A stretch of DNA of 64,000 nt, taken from contig NZ_NBOE01000012.1 of NCBI RefSeq assembly GCF_002104515.1, positions 62,001 to 126,000 on the forward strand, in the 5' to 3' direction. The notes beneath the pieces are model-generated. The model was not told the origin of the DNA. It did not search any database and saw nothing but the letters and a program-made list of their open reading frames with translations. The translations under genes and the position numbers were made by a program. Of this stretch, positions 26,147 through 35,742 are shown in pieces; the first letter of the stretch is position 1; each line of letters opens with the position of its first letter. The stretch comes from Colwellia polaris. Lineage in GTDB: Bacteria; Pseudomonadota; Gammaproteobacteria; Enterobacterales; Alteromonadaceae.

Positions 26147-26547
26147 TGCCCTTTTTTGAGCCGCTTCATTTGCTTTCTAACTTTCCTATTAGAAGTCTTT
26201 GCAGTTTGTTTGGTTTTTGCCAAAAGCGTAATTCAAAACCAACTGTAATAATGTCTAAAGTTAAAAGCAGAGTGTGTTTTATACGGGGTTCGTTACATGA
26301 ATAAAATTGATTTTATTTCATTGTTACATGAGCTTTTCTCATAAATGGTGTTTTTTCATCAATTTAAATTAATTCTCGCGGTTATTTAAAGCCATACAAG
26401 TCCAAAGTTTTCAGGGGAGGTTATTGTTTTTAGGGCAAGTTATAAAAGTGGGTGAATGTAATAAATGACTTCAGTTACGCTTTCGAACGGATAAAAAATA
26501 CCGTGATGCTTTGTTATTTTCTCAAGAGAAAGAGTGAAAATATAGAT

Positions 26548-26778
26548 AACCTGAACTCTGGATAAGCAGCACTTGCTCAATGCTCCCTTTTAAGCCATTT
26601 TCTGCGTTAAAACGTCGATAAATAGCGCGCTATTCATAAACGTTTTGCCTTGGAAATGGCATAAAATGAAGCATTGATGATAGCTATTCGTGATGTTCAC
26701 CTGGCTATAGCATTTACTTTATTACCTAAGCTTTTGGTTCACTTGAGTTTCAAGCACTCATTATCCAGAGTTCAGGTT
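26548..26778. mobile_element. MITE-like non-autonomous element, copy 1 (231 bp)
   Basis: Both ends carry the inverted sequence AACCTGAACTCTGGATAA (perfect over 18 bp, imperfect for about 10 more). It is flanked by AGAT on both sides (26544-26547 and 26779-26782), a 4-bp target duplication. It has no coding capacity. A 67-bp imperfect palindrome centred on AATAGCGCGCTATT (26621-26634) lies inside. It is five mismatches from copy 3. Confidence 0.9.
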
Positions 26779-26897
26779 AGATATTGAAAGCAGGACGTTT
26801 ATCTAGGAAGGGAAAAGCTTGGCTATATGCTAAGTTTTTTAGGGCATGTTTTTGTTAATCGATGATGAAGAAATTGAAAGTTAGAAATTAAAAAGCA

Positions 26898-26923
26898 AAA
26901 AAGCTCATTTTACTGAGCTTTTT
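26898..26923 (-). terminator. Rho-independent terminator of cti
   Basis: Perfect 10-bp stem AAAAAGCTCA / TGAGCTTTTT with a 6-nt loop, about 58 bp past the cti stop codon; T-rich on both sides, so possibly bidirectional. Confidence 0.8.
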
Positions 26924-26980
26924 CATTTTGGGTTCGCGCTTTACACGCTACCCTTGCTGTACCTAGTATTAAAGTTAATA

Positions 26981-29344
26981 CTATCGATTTTGTAGTCGAT
27001 TATAATCAAAAAGCCCTGCTTTATAAGGGTACTTTTTCTTATTGTCTGCATGCACTGCGTCGCTATGTTGCCAAAAACTAGTATCAGTTCTGCGGATGGC
27101 ATAATCGTCCATTAATGCTTGGTAATCAGCTTCTGTGTTTAATGCCATAACCGCTTTAACATAGCCGGTTAATTGAGACTCGCTAACATTAACGAATACA
27201 TCTGGGTAAGCACCCACCAAGCCACTCGTAACAGTAATGGTGTCTTGTTCAGGTAAGCGGTTCTCATCTTCACTTAATAAGCTGGTTATATTACTGTGAG
27301 CATTATTTCGCAGCACGCTGTAATAGTAGGTTTGATCACTGTTTTGCACAGACAAAAAGGTAATTTGTGGCATTAAGGTTATTGGGCCGCCCGTTATATT
27401 CTGTAATTTGTCTAACGCTTTTCTATGACTTCTCGGTGTACTTTTACTGACTAAATTATTATCTGTAACTAGCACAGGACTAACTTTTTGTTTTAGTAAC
27501 TGATACAACTCTTGCTTATGATCTTTTGTTTGATAATTAATGCCAGAAGGTTGAGAGAACAATTTATGCGGTGTCATTAAGTATTCTTTTTGGCTATCTG
27601 ATACACCTGAGTACCATTTTGTTAGCTCTGTTTTACGCGTTTCTGGTGGTAATAAAGCTAAAAAGTTAAATTCGCCCTCTATACGAAGAAAATCCATATA
27701 TAAACGAGTATTTAATTGATGACCAATATTGCCATATACGTCAAAACCTGCAGCTAATAGATAATGAATACGCTCTAATAAGCCATAGTCAATTACCCAA
27801 GAGGTTTGTGGAGGACGACCGACTAAACCTTTAACCACAGTTGCTGAGTCAATATGGCGAAATATGGTTAAAGCCGCGTTTGTATTATCGCCGTCACCTG
27901 CCCATATTTGTTCAGTAGTAAGGTGTTCGCCATTAGGAAAAGCTTTGTTCATTTTAAGCGCTTTATCATGCATGAACTCACGTTGAAGCTTAGAATATTT
28001 AAGCCAATTGGTAATGATATAGGCATTGCTTTCTGCGGCTGATGGTAAGGCTAAATTATCTTGTTGATTATTATAAAATGAGGAGTGATCTTTGGCATTT
28101 TTTTCATTTGGATTAACAAAAAACACCCAAAAACGATCGTTAATAACATTCAACGCAACTTGCCCTCTACAAACGGGGCTTTTAATAAAGTTCATGATGG
28201 TGAACTCTGCTTCTTCTAGCAAAAACTTATAACGAGCGACAGTCGGTATTGCTTCAAAGGCTTTAAAAGGGTTTGAAGCCACTTCTGGTTTGTAAGAAGG
28301 TAAGGTCTTTACCTGGTAATTATCTTGATAAAATAATTGGTTAAACGTTGCTAAACGATCGTTATTCAATGCATAAGGCATATGGGTTTTTTCTAGTATA
28401 GTGCCTTGCTCGCGCCAAAATCGGTAATAAACTCTATCGACACCAGGGTCGTCATAAGGTCGACGGGTAGCAATAATATCAATAGGTTGCCCTGGAGGTG
28501 TTCGAGAGCGTACTACTTTGAAAAACTCGCCGGCAGGTAATTCAGAAAAATACATGTGCGCGATAAACCAATGCTCATATAAATAACGACTTACTAGCTT
28601 TTCTTTTAATGAGTCGCCATTTAAGTAGTTTTCCCATGTTGCTATTTGAGCGATGTAGTTATTTTCTAAAGGCTTTGGTGGTGCCATTTTTGCACCGTTA
28701 CGTAACCATGTTTGTAAAATTTCATCTTCAGGTGCTGATAACGCAGGTAAACCAAAAGGCATGCCCCAATCGGGATAGTTTTGTGCATAGCTGTCCATTT
28801 CAACATCGGTAGGGCATTGTTGTTGTCTATCTAAGGCAAAGCTAAATTGCTTAGGTAATATTTTCCCCTTAGGGAGCGGATGCTGTTGTTTAAGTGAAAG
28901 TAATCTCGACATAACACTTGCTTGTTGATTAAATGCTGGCGATTGTTGACGTTCGTTTAGAACGCCATAAAAACCATTGTTACGCCACGCTTGTGTACTG
29001 TCATGATCTTCGAATAAGCGTTGTGGTGTTGCGGCGAGTAATCGCGTACCGTCATATACTAATGCTTTGTTTGCACCACGATCAATTCCTTGTGCAGACG
29101 ATAACTTCAACTGGCATGGCGCATCATAACAACCATGACAAACCACACAGCGCTGTTCAATAATTGGCTGTACTTCATCATGATAAAACGTTGCTTGTGT
29201 TGAGTTATTATCTACCATTCGAGCTTGAGGCTCAGCTTTACCAAATAAATCATCAAATTGACTATTAGCGATCATGGCACAACCACCCAAAATAGCGATG
29301 AAGATTAAAAGCAGAAATGGCTTTGATTTGTGAGAAATATTCAT
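26981..29344 (-). CDS. cti: Fatty acid cis/trans isomerase, 787 aa
   Basis: A lipobox-like signal ('FIAILGGCAMIA') directs it to the periplasm. Near residue 67 is the heme c motif CVVCH in 'CVVCHGCYDAPCQLKLSSA', a hallmark of Cti. 'EHWFIAHMYFSE' and 'SRTPPGQPIDIIATRRPYDDPG' are conserved blocks. Cti converts cis-unsaturated phospholipid acyl chains to trans, a fast response that stiffens the membrane under solvent or heat stress. Single gene with its own terminator. Confidence 0.93.
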   Translation of the reverse strand: MNISHKSKPFLLLIFIAILGGCAMIANSQFDDLFGKAEPQARMVDNNSTQATFYHDEVQPIIEQRCVVCHGCYDAPCQLKLSSAQGIDRGANKALVYDGTRLLAATPQRLFEDHDSTQAWRNNGFYGVLNERQQSPAFNQQASVMSRLLSLKQQHPLPKGKILPKQFSFALDRQQQCPTDVEMDSYAQNYPDWGMPFGLPALSAPEDEILQTWLRNGAKMAPPKPLENNYIAQIATWENYLNGDSLKEKLVSRYLYEHWFIAHMYFSELPAGEFFKVVRSRTPPGQPIDIIATRRPYDDPGVDRVYYRFWREQGTILEKTHMPYALNNDRLATFNQLFYQDNYQVKTLPSYKPEVASNPFKAFEAIPTVARYKFLLEEAEFTIMNFIKSPVCRGQVALNVINDRFWVFFVNPNEKNAKDHSSFYNNQQDNLALPSAAESNAYIITNWLKYSKLQREFMHDKALKMNKAFPNGEHLTTEQIWAGDGDNTNAALTIFRHIDSATVVKGLVGRPPQTSWVIDYGLLERIHYLLAAGFDVYGNIGHQLNTRLYMDFLRIEGEFNFLALLPPETRKTELTKWYSGVSDSQKEYLMTPHKLFSQPSGINYQTKDHKQELYQLLKQKVSPVLVTDNNLVSKSTPRSHRKALDKLQNITGGPITLMPQITFLSVQNSDQTYYYSVLRNNAHSNITSLLSEDENRLPEQDTITVTSGLVGAYPDVFVNVSESQLTGYVKAVMALNTEADYQALMDDYAIRRTDTSFWQHSDAVHADNKKKYPYKAGLFDYNRLQNR

Positions 29345-29465
29345 ATCGGCGTTAACACTTATAGGTTAATCAAACGTGACTTTAAAAGCTGCATATTATA
29401 AACGAAACATGGCGATCAAAGCTACTTAGCACTATGATGTGTTTGATGGCATGTCGACTATACAT

Positions 29466-29594
29466 AACCTGAATTCTGGATAAGCAGCATTAATGATGTC
29501 TATTCATGATGTTCATCTTGTTATAGCATTTACCTTACTACCTAAGCTTTTGACTCACTTGAGTATCAAGCACTCATTATCCAGAGTTCAGGTT
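29466..29594. mobile_element. MITE-like element, copy 2, internally deleted (129 bp)
   Basis: Same inverted ends as copies 1 and 3, flanked by ACAT on both sides (29462-29465 and 29595-29598). It lacks about 100 bp from the left interior, including the central palindrome, and has more mismatches, so it is an older or independently deleted derivative. It lies in the gap between cti and the AEC transporter gene. Confidence 0.88.
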
Positions 29595-29805
29595 ACATAT
29601 GAAGGTTAATCCCCCAGTGCCAATAGCTTAATCCTTAGCTAGTAAAGCGTTTATTATCAATGTAGAGTTTCAGGCACCAAAGCCTTTAGTGGAGATGCCA
29701 CTATAAAACCTTGGCAGTTTTGAGGTTATATTTAAAGAACGTGTTTAATTATTATTAGTAACAGCAACAGAGAAAGTAAAACAGATTTAATGCTAATGAA
29801 GCCAG
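29595..29805. other. Intergenic region with imperfect stem-loop
   Basis: Contains an imperfect inverted repeat (29677-29714) in the 3' flank of the AEC transporter gene, without a U-tract. It may protect the mRNA 3' end; otherwise nothing is seen. Confidence 0.4.
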
Positions 29806-30807
29806 TTAAATTAACGCAAAAGATTTAAGTATAGCCAAGCCAATACTGACGGTAAATAAAGAGCCAACCGTACTCATGACAATAATATTAGCGGCTAACG
29901 TTTCATTACCTTTCATGGCTTTCACCATAATATAACTTGCCGCCGCGGTTGGCGTACTTGCCATTAAAAATAAAATGCCTAAATCCATTTTTGAAAAGCC
30001 GCTAAGGTAAGCTATATAAGTAATTATAATCGGTGATACCACTAATTTAGCAATAACGGCAATGCTAGCCACGCCTTTAGTATCTTTCATATCATTAAAC
30101 GATAAGCTAGCCCCAATGCATAATAGTGCTACTGGTAAGGTTAATTGTGCTAAATAATCACCCGTTTGCAATATCACTGGATGTATTGGTACGTGCAATA
30201 AATTAATACTAATGCCAAACATAATACCAATAATTAATGGGTTTTTAGTCATGCTAACGATCATTGAAAACACGTTAAGCTTTTTGTCTGTTAGTGTCGA
30301 CGTTAAGGTATAAATAGCCAACACGTTATAAACCAATGACAAAATAGACATCACAATAGAGGCTTTAGCAATGCCAGCATCACCATATAGATTGACACAG
30401 AGTGCTAAACCTACAATAGCTAAATTCCCGCGAAAAGCGCCTTGCACATAAACCCCTTTATCTCGTGGGTTTTTCACAAAAACATTTGCGGTTAATGTCA
30501 GCAATATAAAAACGAGTAATGTAGAGAGTGAGGCGCTTGCTATGGTCATGGGATCAAAAACCGTGGCTATATCTGTTCTGATCATGCTCATACCAAGCAT
30601 CACAGGCAGCGATACTTTAAACACCATTATCGAGGCTTGGTCGACAAAAGCTTTGCCAATTATGCCGTATTTTTTCAGGATGCCGCCGAGAACAACCATC
30701 ATAAAAATAGGGCCCGTTACTGAAAACGAGAAATGCAGTGTAGATAAAAATTCAGTTAGCACTATGGGCTCAGTTTTTGTTGGTAATAAGGCAAGATATG
30801 CAACCAC
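29806..30807 (-). CDS. AEC (auxin efflux carrier) family transporter, 333 aa
   Basis: About ten transmembrane helices in two inverted halves. 'VTGPIFMMVVLGGILKKYGII' at the start, 'GAFRGNLAIVGLALCVNLYG' and 'PVALLCIGASLSF' are typical of bacterial AEC permeases, which carry malate or other organic acids by cation symport. The annotated start is a GTG; a later GTG before LTEF is equally possible. No metabolic gene is adjacent, so the substrate is open. Confidence 0.85.
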   Translation of the reverse strand: MVAYLALLPTKTEPIVLTEFLSTLHFSFSVTGPIFMMVVLGGILKKYGIIGKAFVDQASIMVFKVSLPVMLGMSMIRTDIATVFDPMTIASASLSTLLVFILLTLTANVFVKNPRDKGVYVQGAFRGNLAIVGLALCVNLYGDAGIAKASIVMSILSLVYNVLAIYTLTSTLTDKKLNVFSMIVSMTKNPLIIGIMFGISINLLHVPIHPVILQTGDYLAQLTLPVALLCIGASLSFNDMKDTKGVASIAVIAKLVVSPIIITYIAYLSGFSKMDLGILFLMASTPTAAASYIMVKAMKGNETLAANIIVMSTVGSLFTVSIGLAILKSFALI

Positions 30808-31076
30808 GTTAGCCAGGTTACACAGGATTTAGCTTTTGAGTTTAGCTATTTATTGGACGTGGCAGCAATAGCTTTATGACGAAAATTTCTAATTTAAACT
30901 TATTTTTGTTAACCTTTCAGAAAAACTATAGATAAATACTGCGCTGAAATACATAAATTAACCCTGAACATTATCAATCTAGAACACTCAAAATATAATA
31001 AAATAAAAACATGTCATTTGCTTATCGCGCATTATTAAGTCTATTAGGTATATAATAAAACAAAGAGGTAAAAATT

Positions 31077-31586
31077 ATGATTAAATTTATTACAAGTTTA
31101 TTAAGCTTAGCAATCGTTATGGTGCAAATGTCATCAGTAAAAGCTGCAGAAGTTGAAGTTAAATGGACAAATCCTGATAAATACACTGATATTAAAGCAG
31201 GTGAAGGGCATAGAAAAAAGTTTCAAGAACAAACATTTAAAACACTAGAAGAACATTTTGCTAAAATGGCTAAAATGTTACCTGAGCAACAAAAATTACT
31301 TTTAGATGTAACCAATTTAGATCTGGCGGGCGATGTTAACTATGGCATTAAGCGCATTCGTATTGTAAAAGATATATTTACTCCACGCATGAAGTTTAGT
31401 TATCAGTTGTTAAATGCAGATAATACTGTGGCAGAAAGTGAAGAGGTTTCACTTAACGATATGGGCTTTTTGATGCATAACAACCTAAAATATCGAAGCG
31501 AAAGTCTAAAATACGAGAAAAAGATGTTAGATGATTGGTTTAGAAAAACCTTTGCAAACAACGTGAAAAGTAACGAGAAAAAATAA
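31077..31586 (+). CDS. DUF3016 secreted protein, 169 aa
   Basis: A signal peptide is cut near 'SSVKA-AEVEV'. The mature part 'VKWTNPDKYTDIKAGEGHRKKFQEQTFKTLEEHFAKMAKMLP' and 'LLLDVTNLDLAGDVNYG....RIVKDIFTPRMKFSY' match DUF3016, common in marine gammaproteobacteria. GAGG lies 8 nt before the ATG and a strong terminator follows. The function is unknown; a periplasmic location is predicted. Confidence 0.85.
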   Translation: MIKFITSLLSLAIVMVQMSSVKAAEVEVKWTNPDKYTDIKAGEGHRKKFQEQTFKTLEEHFAKMAKMLPEQQKLLLDVTNLDLAGDVNYGIKRIRIVKDIFTPRMKFSYQLLNADNTVAESEEVSLNDMGFLMHNNLKYRSESLKYEKKMLDDWFRKTFANNVKSNEKK

Positions 31587-31611
31587 ATAAACATCATAGG
31601 TTTGTAAAACT

Positions 31612-31638
31612 AAAAAACGCAGCTTAGCTGCGTTTTTT
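31612..31638 (+). terminator. Rho-independent terminator
   Basis: Palindromic stem AAAAAACGCAGC / GCTGCGTTTTTT with a 3-nt loop, 25 bp past the DUF3016 stop, then a T-rich run. Symmetric, so it can also stop the convergent gene at 31679. Confidence 0.88.
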
Positions 31639-31678
31639 CTTTTATCTTTAGTCGTAAATATAACGTTCAACAGTATGT

Positions 31679-31975
31679 TTAGCTATGTTCAAATTTAGCC
31701 AACACGGTAAATAGTTGTTCTATTTTTTTTACAATATCGATCAATGTTTTTTGGTCAGAAGTTTTTTGCCAAAAAATTAAATCATTCGCTACTTCTTCAA
31801 CGTAAGGTTGAAAAGTATTAGCGGAACACTTAAAGCCTGCATCTTCAGTAAATATAGCAGCAAACCCTGCTTGCTTAGCTTCTCGTAATGTCGTTAACGT
31901 GGCGTCGGCTGCGAGAGATTTCTTTAAAATTATCGAGATATTTTCGATTAGTTGTTTGTGTACGGCTTCGCTCAT
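31679..31975 (-). CDS. Hypothetical helical protein, 98 aa
   Basis: An all-alpha small protein with no signal or transmembrane segment ('MSEAVHKQLIENISIILKKSLAADATLTTLREAKQAGFAAIF' at the start). I do not recognise the family. It has a complete reading frame, codon use like its neighbours, and a position between convergent terminators and epmB, which support it as a real gene. Confidence 0.6.
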   Translation of the reverse strand: MSEAVHKQLIENISIILKKSLAADATLTTLREAKQAGFAAIFTEDAGFKCSANTFQPYVEEVANDLIFWQKTSDQKTLIDIVKKIEQLFTVLAKFEHS

Positions 31976-32127
31976 AATTACTTATTTTCAGTTTGTGTAT
32001 TTAATGGCGCTATTATGCCAAATTGATTTGCTTATTGTTAGTCTCAAATAAAATTTTGCTAATACCCGTGCTACCGTTATTAGCGCTTACAATATATTCC
32101 TAAAAAAATGAGTTTTACTGCGCAATA

Positions 32128-33156
32128 TTAGGTTAAATTTATGGGGGTTTTATTGGCTTCTCCAGCAATTTCTCTGACCAATTTTGGCATTAAATAACCG
32201 GGTAAAATCGCCATAAGCTGCAAGGTAATTTCTTTTGCCTCAGTTTCTGTTAAGTCGAAATGAGCCACGCCTTGTACTTTATCAAACAGATGTAAGTAAT
32301 AAGGCTGAATACCAATATCAAATAAACGTTCGCTTAACTGAGCCAATATTTTTGCGTCGTTATTAATACCTTTTAATAGCACACTTTGATTAAAAAGCGG
32401 TATGCGCGCTGATATTAGAGGTTCAAGTGCTTCAGCGACATCATTGTCTATTTCATTCGCATGGTTTACATGAAATACAATGACAGGTTTAAGACGTGTT
32501 GTTCTTAAGGTGTTAACTAACGCGGGCGTAATGCGCTGAGGTATAACAATTGGCAAACGGGTATGAATACGTAAGCGGTTGATATGTGGTATTTTTTCTA
32601 TTTCGGTAATAAGCCACTGTAAATGTTCATCACTTGCCATTAAAGGATCGCCGCCACTGAAAATAACTTCGTTAATCTCGTTGTGTTGCTCAATATAGGT
32701 AAGCGCTTGCTGCCACCGTGCTTTATTCGGACTATTATCTGCATAAGGAAAATGCCGACGGAAACAGTAGCGACAATTAATAGCGCAACCTGTTTTTACC
32801 ATCATTAATACACGGTGTTTATATTTATGTAATAACCCGGGCGCTACAGTGTCATGTTCTTCTAGAGGATCTTCGTTATATCCCTCGGTGATTGAAAACT
32901 CAAGATCTAAGGGCATTACTTGTTTCAGAATAGGGTCGTTAATATCTCCTTTTTTAATACGAGAGATTAAAGGTCGTGGTACGCGCACCGGAAATAGCTT
33001 TCGTGCAGCAAAGTGATGTTGATACATTTCTGGTGAAATATCCACCAACTCTAATAGGGTTTTAGGATCGGTAATAACATTTGCTAATTCTTTTTGCCAA
33101 GAAGTGTGCAATTGATTGCTGATTTGGGTTATTATTTGCGGCATTTCTATATTCAA
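32128..33156 (-). CDS. epmB: EF-P (R)-beta-lysine pathway lysine 2,3-aminomutase EpmB, 342 aa
   Basis: A radical SAM enzyme with 'KTGCAINCRYCFRRHFPY' (CxxxCxxC) near residue 116 and PLP/lysine-mutase blocks 'EVIFSGGDPLM' and 'FHVNHANEID'. EpmB converts alpha-lysine to (R)-beta-lysine, which EpmA attaches to EF-P. It is divergent from efp across 46 bp, the usual arrangement, which confirms the subgroup over fermentative aminomutases. Confidence 0.93.
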   Translation of the reverse strand: MNIEMPQIITQISNQLHTSWQKELANVITDPKTLLELVDISPEMYQHHFAARKLFPVRVPRPLISRIKKGDINDPILKQVMPLDLEFSITEGYNEDPLEEHDTVAPGLLHKYKHRVLMMVKTGCAINCRYCFRRHFPYADNSPNKARWQQALTYIEQHNEINEVIFSGGDPLMASDEHLQWLITEIEKIPHINRLRIHTRLPIVIPQRITPALVNTLRTTRLKPVIVFHVNHANEIDNDVAEALEPLISARIPLFNQSVLLKGINNDAKILAQLSERLFDIGIQPYYLHLFDKVQGVAHFDLTETEAKEITLQLMAILPGYLMPKLVREIAGEANKTPINLT

Positions 33157-33202
33157 TTTTTAACCTTTACGTTTAGTACGTGAACGAGCGAGCATAATAA
33201 TT

Positions 33203-33772
33203 ATGGCTAATTTTAGCACTAACCAGTTCAAAGCTGGACTTAAATTAATGATTGATGGTGAACCTTGTAACATTATCGATAATGAAATCGTAAAACCGGG
33301 TAAAGGGCAAGCATTCAATCGCATTAAAATTCGTAAGTTAATATCTGGCAAGGTATTAGAAAAAACGTATAAATCAGGCGAGAGTGTTGAAGGTGCTGAT
33401 GTAATGGACGAAGACCTAGCCTATTTGTATGCCGATGGTGAGTTTTGGCACTTTATGAACAACGAAACATTTGAGCAAGTTGCCGCTGACGAAAAAGCCG
33501 TTGGCGATGTTGCTAAATGGTTAGCAGAAGGTGATGTATGTAATATTACCTTTTGGAACGGCAACCCTATTTCTGTTGATCCACCAAACTTTGTTGAATT
33601 AGAAATTACTGAAACTGACCCAGGTCTTAAAGGTGATACTGCCGGTACCGGTGGCAAGCCTGCTACTTTAGTTACAGGTGCGGTTGTGCGTGTTCCGCTT
33701 TTCATTCAAATTGGTGAAATAGTTAAGGTTGATACGCGCACGGGTGAATATGTTTCACGTGCAAGTAAGTAA
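33203..33772 (+). CDS. efp: Translation elongation factor P, 189 aa
   Basis: Three OB-like domains; length is normal. Lys34 in 'VKPGKGQAF' is the residue beta-lysylated by EpmAB, and the flanking sequence fits the modified subgroup. EF-P relieves ribosome stalling at polyproline. A terminator follows. Confidence 0.97.
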   Translation: MANFSTNQFKAGLKLMIDGEPCNIIDNEIVKPGKGQAFNRIKIRKLISGKVLEKTYKSGESVEGADVMDEDLAYLYADGEFWHFMNNETFEQVAADEKAVGDVAKWLAEGDVCNITFWNGNPISVDPPNFVELEITETDPGLKGDTAGTGGKPATLVTGAVVRVPLFIQIGEIVKVDTRTGEYVSRASK

Positions 33773-33850
33773 AAATTTATTGTTAGCCTAAAGCTTATTG
33801 CTTTCGGTACTCATTGAGTTAAGCACTTATTTAAATGCTTAAGCAAATTA

Positions 33851-33876
33851 AAAAAGCTCACTTTTGTGAGCTTTTT
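33851..33876 (+). terminator. Rho-independent terminator after efp
   Basis: Stem AAAAAGCTCAC / GTGAGCTTTTT with a TTTT loop; serves efp and, in the other orientation, the DUF4389 gene. Confidence 0.85.
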
Positions 33877-33893
33877 TGTTTTGTCAGCTTGAG

Positions 33894-34238
33894 TTATTGA
33901 GCCTGTTCTGCAGGTGGTACTTGTGAAGTACGACCTTCTGGCCAATCAGTAAAGGGGAATGGATAAACTTCAGAATTAAAGGTTAACAACTGATTAATTT
34001 GGTAAATATAACTATTTAAACTTTGCCCAAGTCTTAAAAGTTGGCTATTAGGTGTGTTACTAAATAGCATAGTGATAAACTGAAAAATAGCGATTAGAGC
34101 AATAAAAAATCGAATAAAACCACTAATAAAACCAAAACACAGCATAGCTAAACCGCGCTGCCAAATGCCAGGGCTTTTCCATGAATCTTTAGGGGTTTTG
34201 TTGTTACCAAATAATTCATTTTCTAACTCATCTCTCAT
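33894..34238 (-). CDS. DUF4389 membrane protein, 114 aa
   Basis: Matches DUF4389: 'SWKSPGIWQRGLAMLCFGFISGFIRFFIALIAIFQFITMLFSN' with one or two transmembrane helices and a conserved C-terminal 'PFPFTDWPEG'. GGAG lies 6 nt before the ATG at 34238, which I prefer to the upstream ATG. The function is unknown; such proteins are common in Alteromonadales. Confidence 0.85.
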   Translation of the reverse strand: MRDELENELFGNNKTPKDSWKSPGIWQRGLAMLCFGFISGFIRFFIALIAIFQFITMLFSNTPNSQLLRLGQSLNSYIYQINQLLTFNSEVYPFPFTDWPEGRTSQVPPAEQAQ

Positions 34239-34250
34239 AAAATACTCCAT

Positions 34251-34783
34251 ATTGAATTGGTATGATTTGTTTCAACTTTATTTAGCAACGTTGATTTACC
34301 AAGCTAATTTATAAAGCTAATTTATAGATTGAATTTGCAAAGATAAGGCCAAGATTTTTATTTAAATAGAATCAAGTGGTTAGGTTTTATTAAACCTTTG
34401 GTTATTTGTCAATACGATCATTATTTAGCGTAAAAAGCTAACTTTTACCATGATTATGCATTCAGGAATAACCCTGTTTTTATGAATGAATAGCTTTAAT
34501 GAATCAAAGATGAAATGTTATTGCTAGTTAGCTTTGAAAACCAGTAAGCATAGTATTTTTCGTAGCGTGTTATGCTGTAATTACACTAAATAATACTGAT
34601 ATATACGTTTATTGATAAACATGCTTTATCATTGATGTTTTTGTTTCCTTTAAGTTTTATACTAGGGCAAGATTAAAGTATTCACCTTAACATTCGACTC
34701 GTTCATTATTTTTAGGGCATTAACCGCTAGATTTACTGTTGAAAATTATTTACTTGCCCCCACGTTAAGGTCACGCAATTATT
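34251..34783. other. Intergenic region upstream of the ABC exporter
   Basis: About 530 bp without a supported ORF. It carries the divergent promoters of the DUF4389 gene and the ABC exporter genes. No operator or repeat stands out except a 6-bp AGGTTT/AAACCT hairpin near 34393. Confidence 0.4.
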
Positions 34784-34795
34784 TTGAGGTTCGCT

Positions 34796-35737
34796 ATGTT
34801 ACCAGCACTAGAAATTTCCGGATTAACTAAAATCTATAAGGGCGGCTTTCAAGCACTTAAAGGTATTGACCTTACCGTTAAACAAGGCGACTTTTTTGCT
34901 TTGCTTGGTCCTAATGGTGCAGGCAAATCCACTACCATAGGTATTATTACTTCATTAGTGAATAAAACGGCTGGTAATGTCGCTGTTTTTGGTCATGACA
35001 TTGATCAAGAGCTTGAAGCGGCTAAAAGTTTTATTGGTTTAGTGCCACAAGAGTTTAACTTCAATCAATTTGAATCGTTAATGAAAATCTTAGTTAACCA
35101 AGCCGGCTATTATGGTGTTGAGCGAAAGTTAGCGGTACAGCGAGCTGAAAAATATTTAAAGCAATTAAATTTATGGGAAAAGCGTAATGACGCTGCCCGT
35201 ATGCTTTCTGGTGGTATGAAGCGCCGACTTATGATTGCTCGTGCCTTAATGCATGAACCTAAAATGCTGATCCTTGACGAACCCACCGCTGGCGTCGACA
35301 TAGAGCTTAGACGCTCGATGTGGGAGTTTTTACGCGAGCTAAACAAGCAAGGCATTACCATTATATTAACCACACATTATTTAGAAGAAGCCGAAATGCT
35401 TTGCCGCAATATTGCCATTATAGATTCAGGTATTATTGTTGAAAATACGGATATGAAATCGCTGTTAGCCAAATTAGATGTTGAGACCTTTGTTTTCGAT
35501 TTAAAACCTAATAGCGAACCCCAAGAATTAGTGGGCTTAAGTTCTAGAGTAATAGATAGCCACACAATAGAAGTTGACGTGAAAAAAACGCAAACAATAA
35601 ACGCTGTGTTTACTGAACTAAATAATCAAGGTATTGACGTGTTAAGTATGCGTAATAAGAGTAACCGACTAGAAGAATTATTCGTAGGTTTAGTTGGTAG
35701 TGGTCAAGCAGCAAGCAAAAGCGCAGTTAAGGAGTAA
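34796..35737 (+). CDS. yadG: YadG-type ABC transporter ATPase, 313 aa
   Basis: Walker A 'GPNGAGKST', signature 'LSGGMKRR', Walker B 'MLILDEPTAG' and a C-terminal ABC-2-type extension. GAGGT lies 5 nt before the ATG at 34796; the in-frame TTG upstream is disregarded. With the permease just 5 bp downstream it forms an ABC-2 exporter resembling E. coli YadGH, whose substrate is unknown. Confidence 0.9.
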   Translation: MLPALEISGLTKIYKGGFQALKGIDLTVKQGDFFALLGPNGAGKSTTIGIITSLVNKTAGNVAVFGHDIDQELEAAKSFIGLVPQEFNFNQFESLMKILVNQAGYYGVERKLAVQRAEKYLKQLNLWEKRNDAARMLSGGMKRRLMIARALMHEPKMLILDEPTAGVDIELRRSMWEFLRELNKQGITIILTTHYLEEAEMLCRNIAIIDSGIIVENTDMKSLLAKLDVETFVFDLKPNSEPQELVGLSSRVIDSHTIEVDVKKTQTINAVFTELNNQGIDVLSMRNKSNRLEELFVGLVGSGQAASKSAVKE

Positions 35738-35742
35738 AAAAT

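Noticed and set aside
26184-26200. AGAAGTCT resembling a MetJ box upstream of mesX
   Set aside because: Only one imperfect 8-mer without a tandem partner; MetR-type sites explain the context better.
29677-29714. Terminator of the AEC transporter gene
   Set aside because: The stem is imperfect and lacks a U-tract, so I list it only as an unspecified stem-loop.
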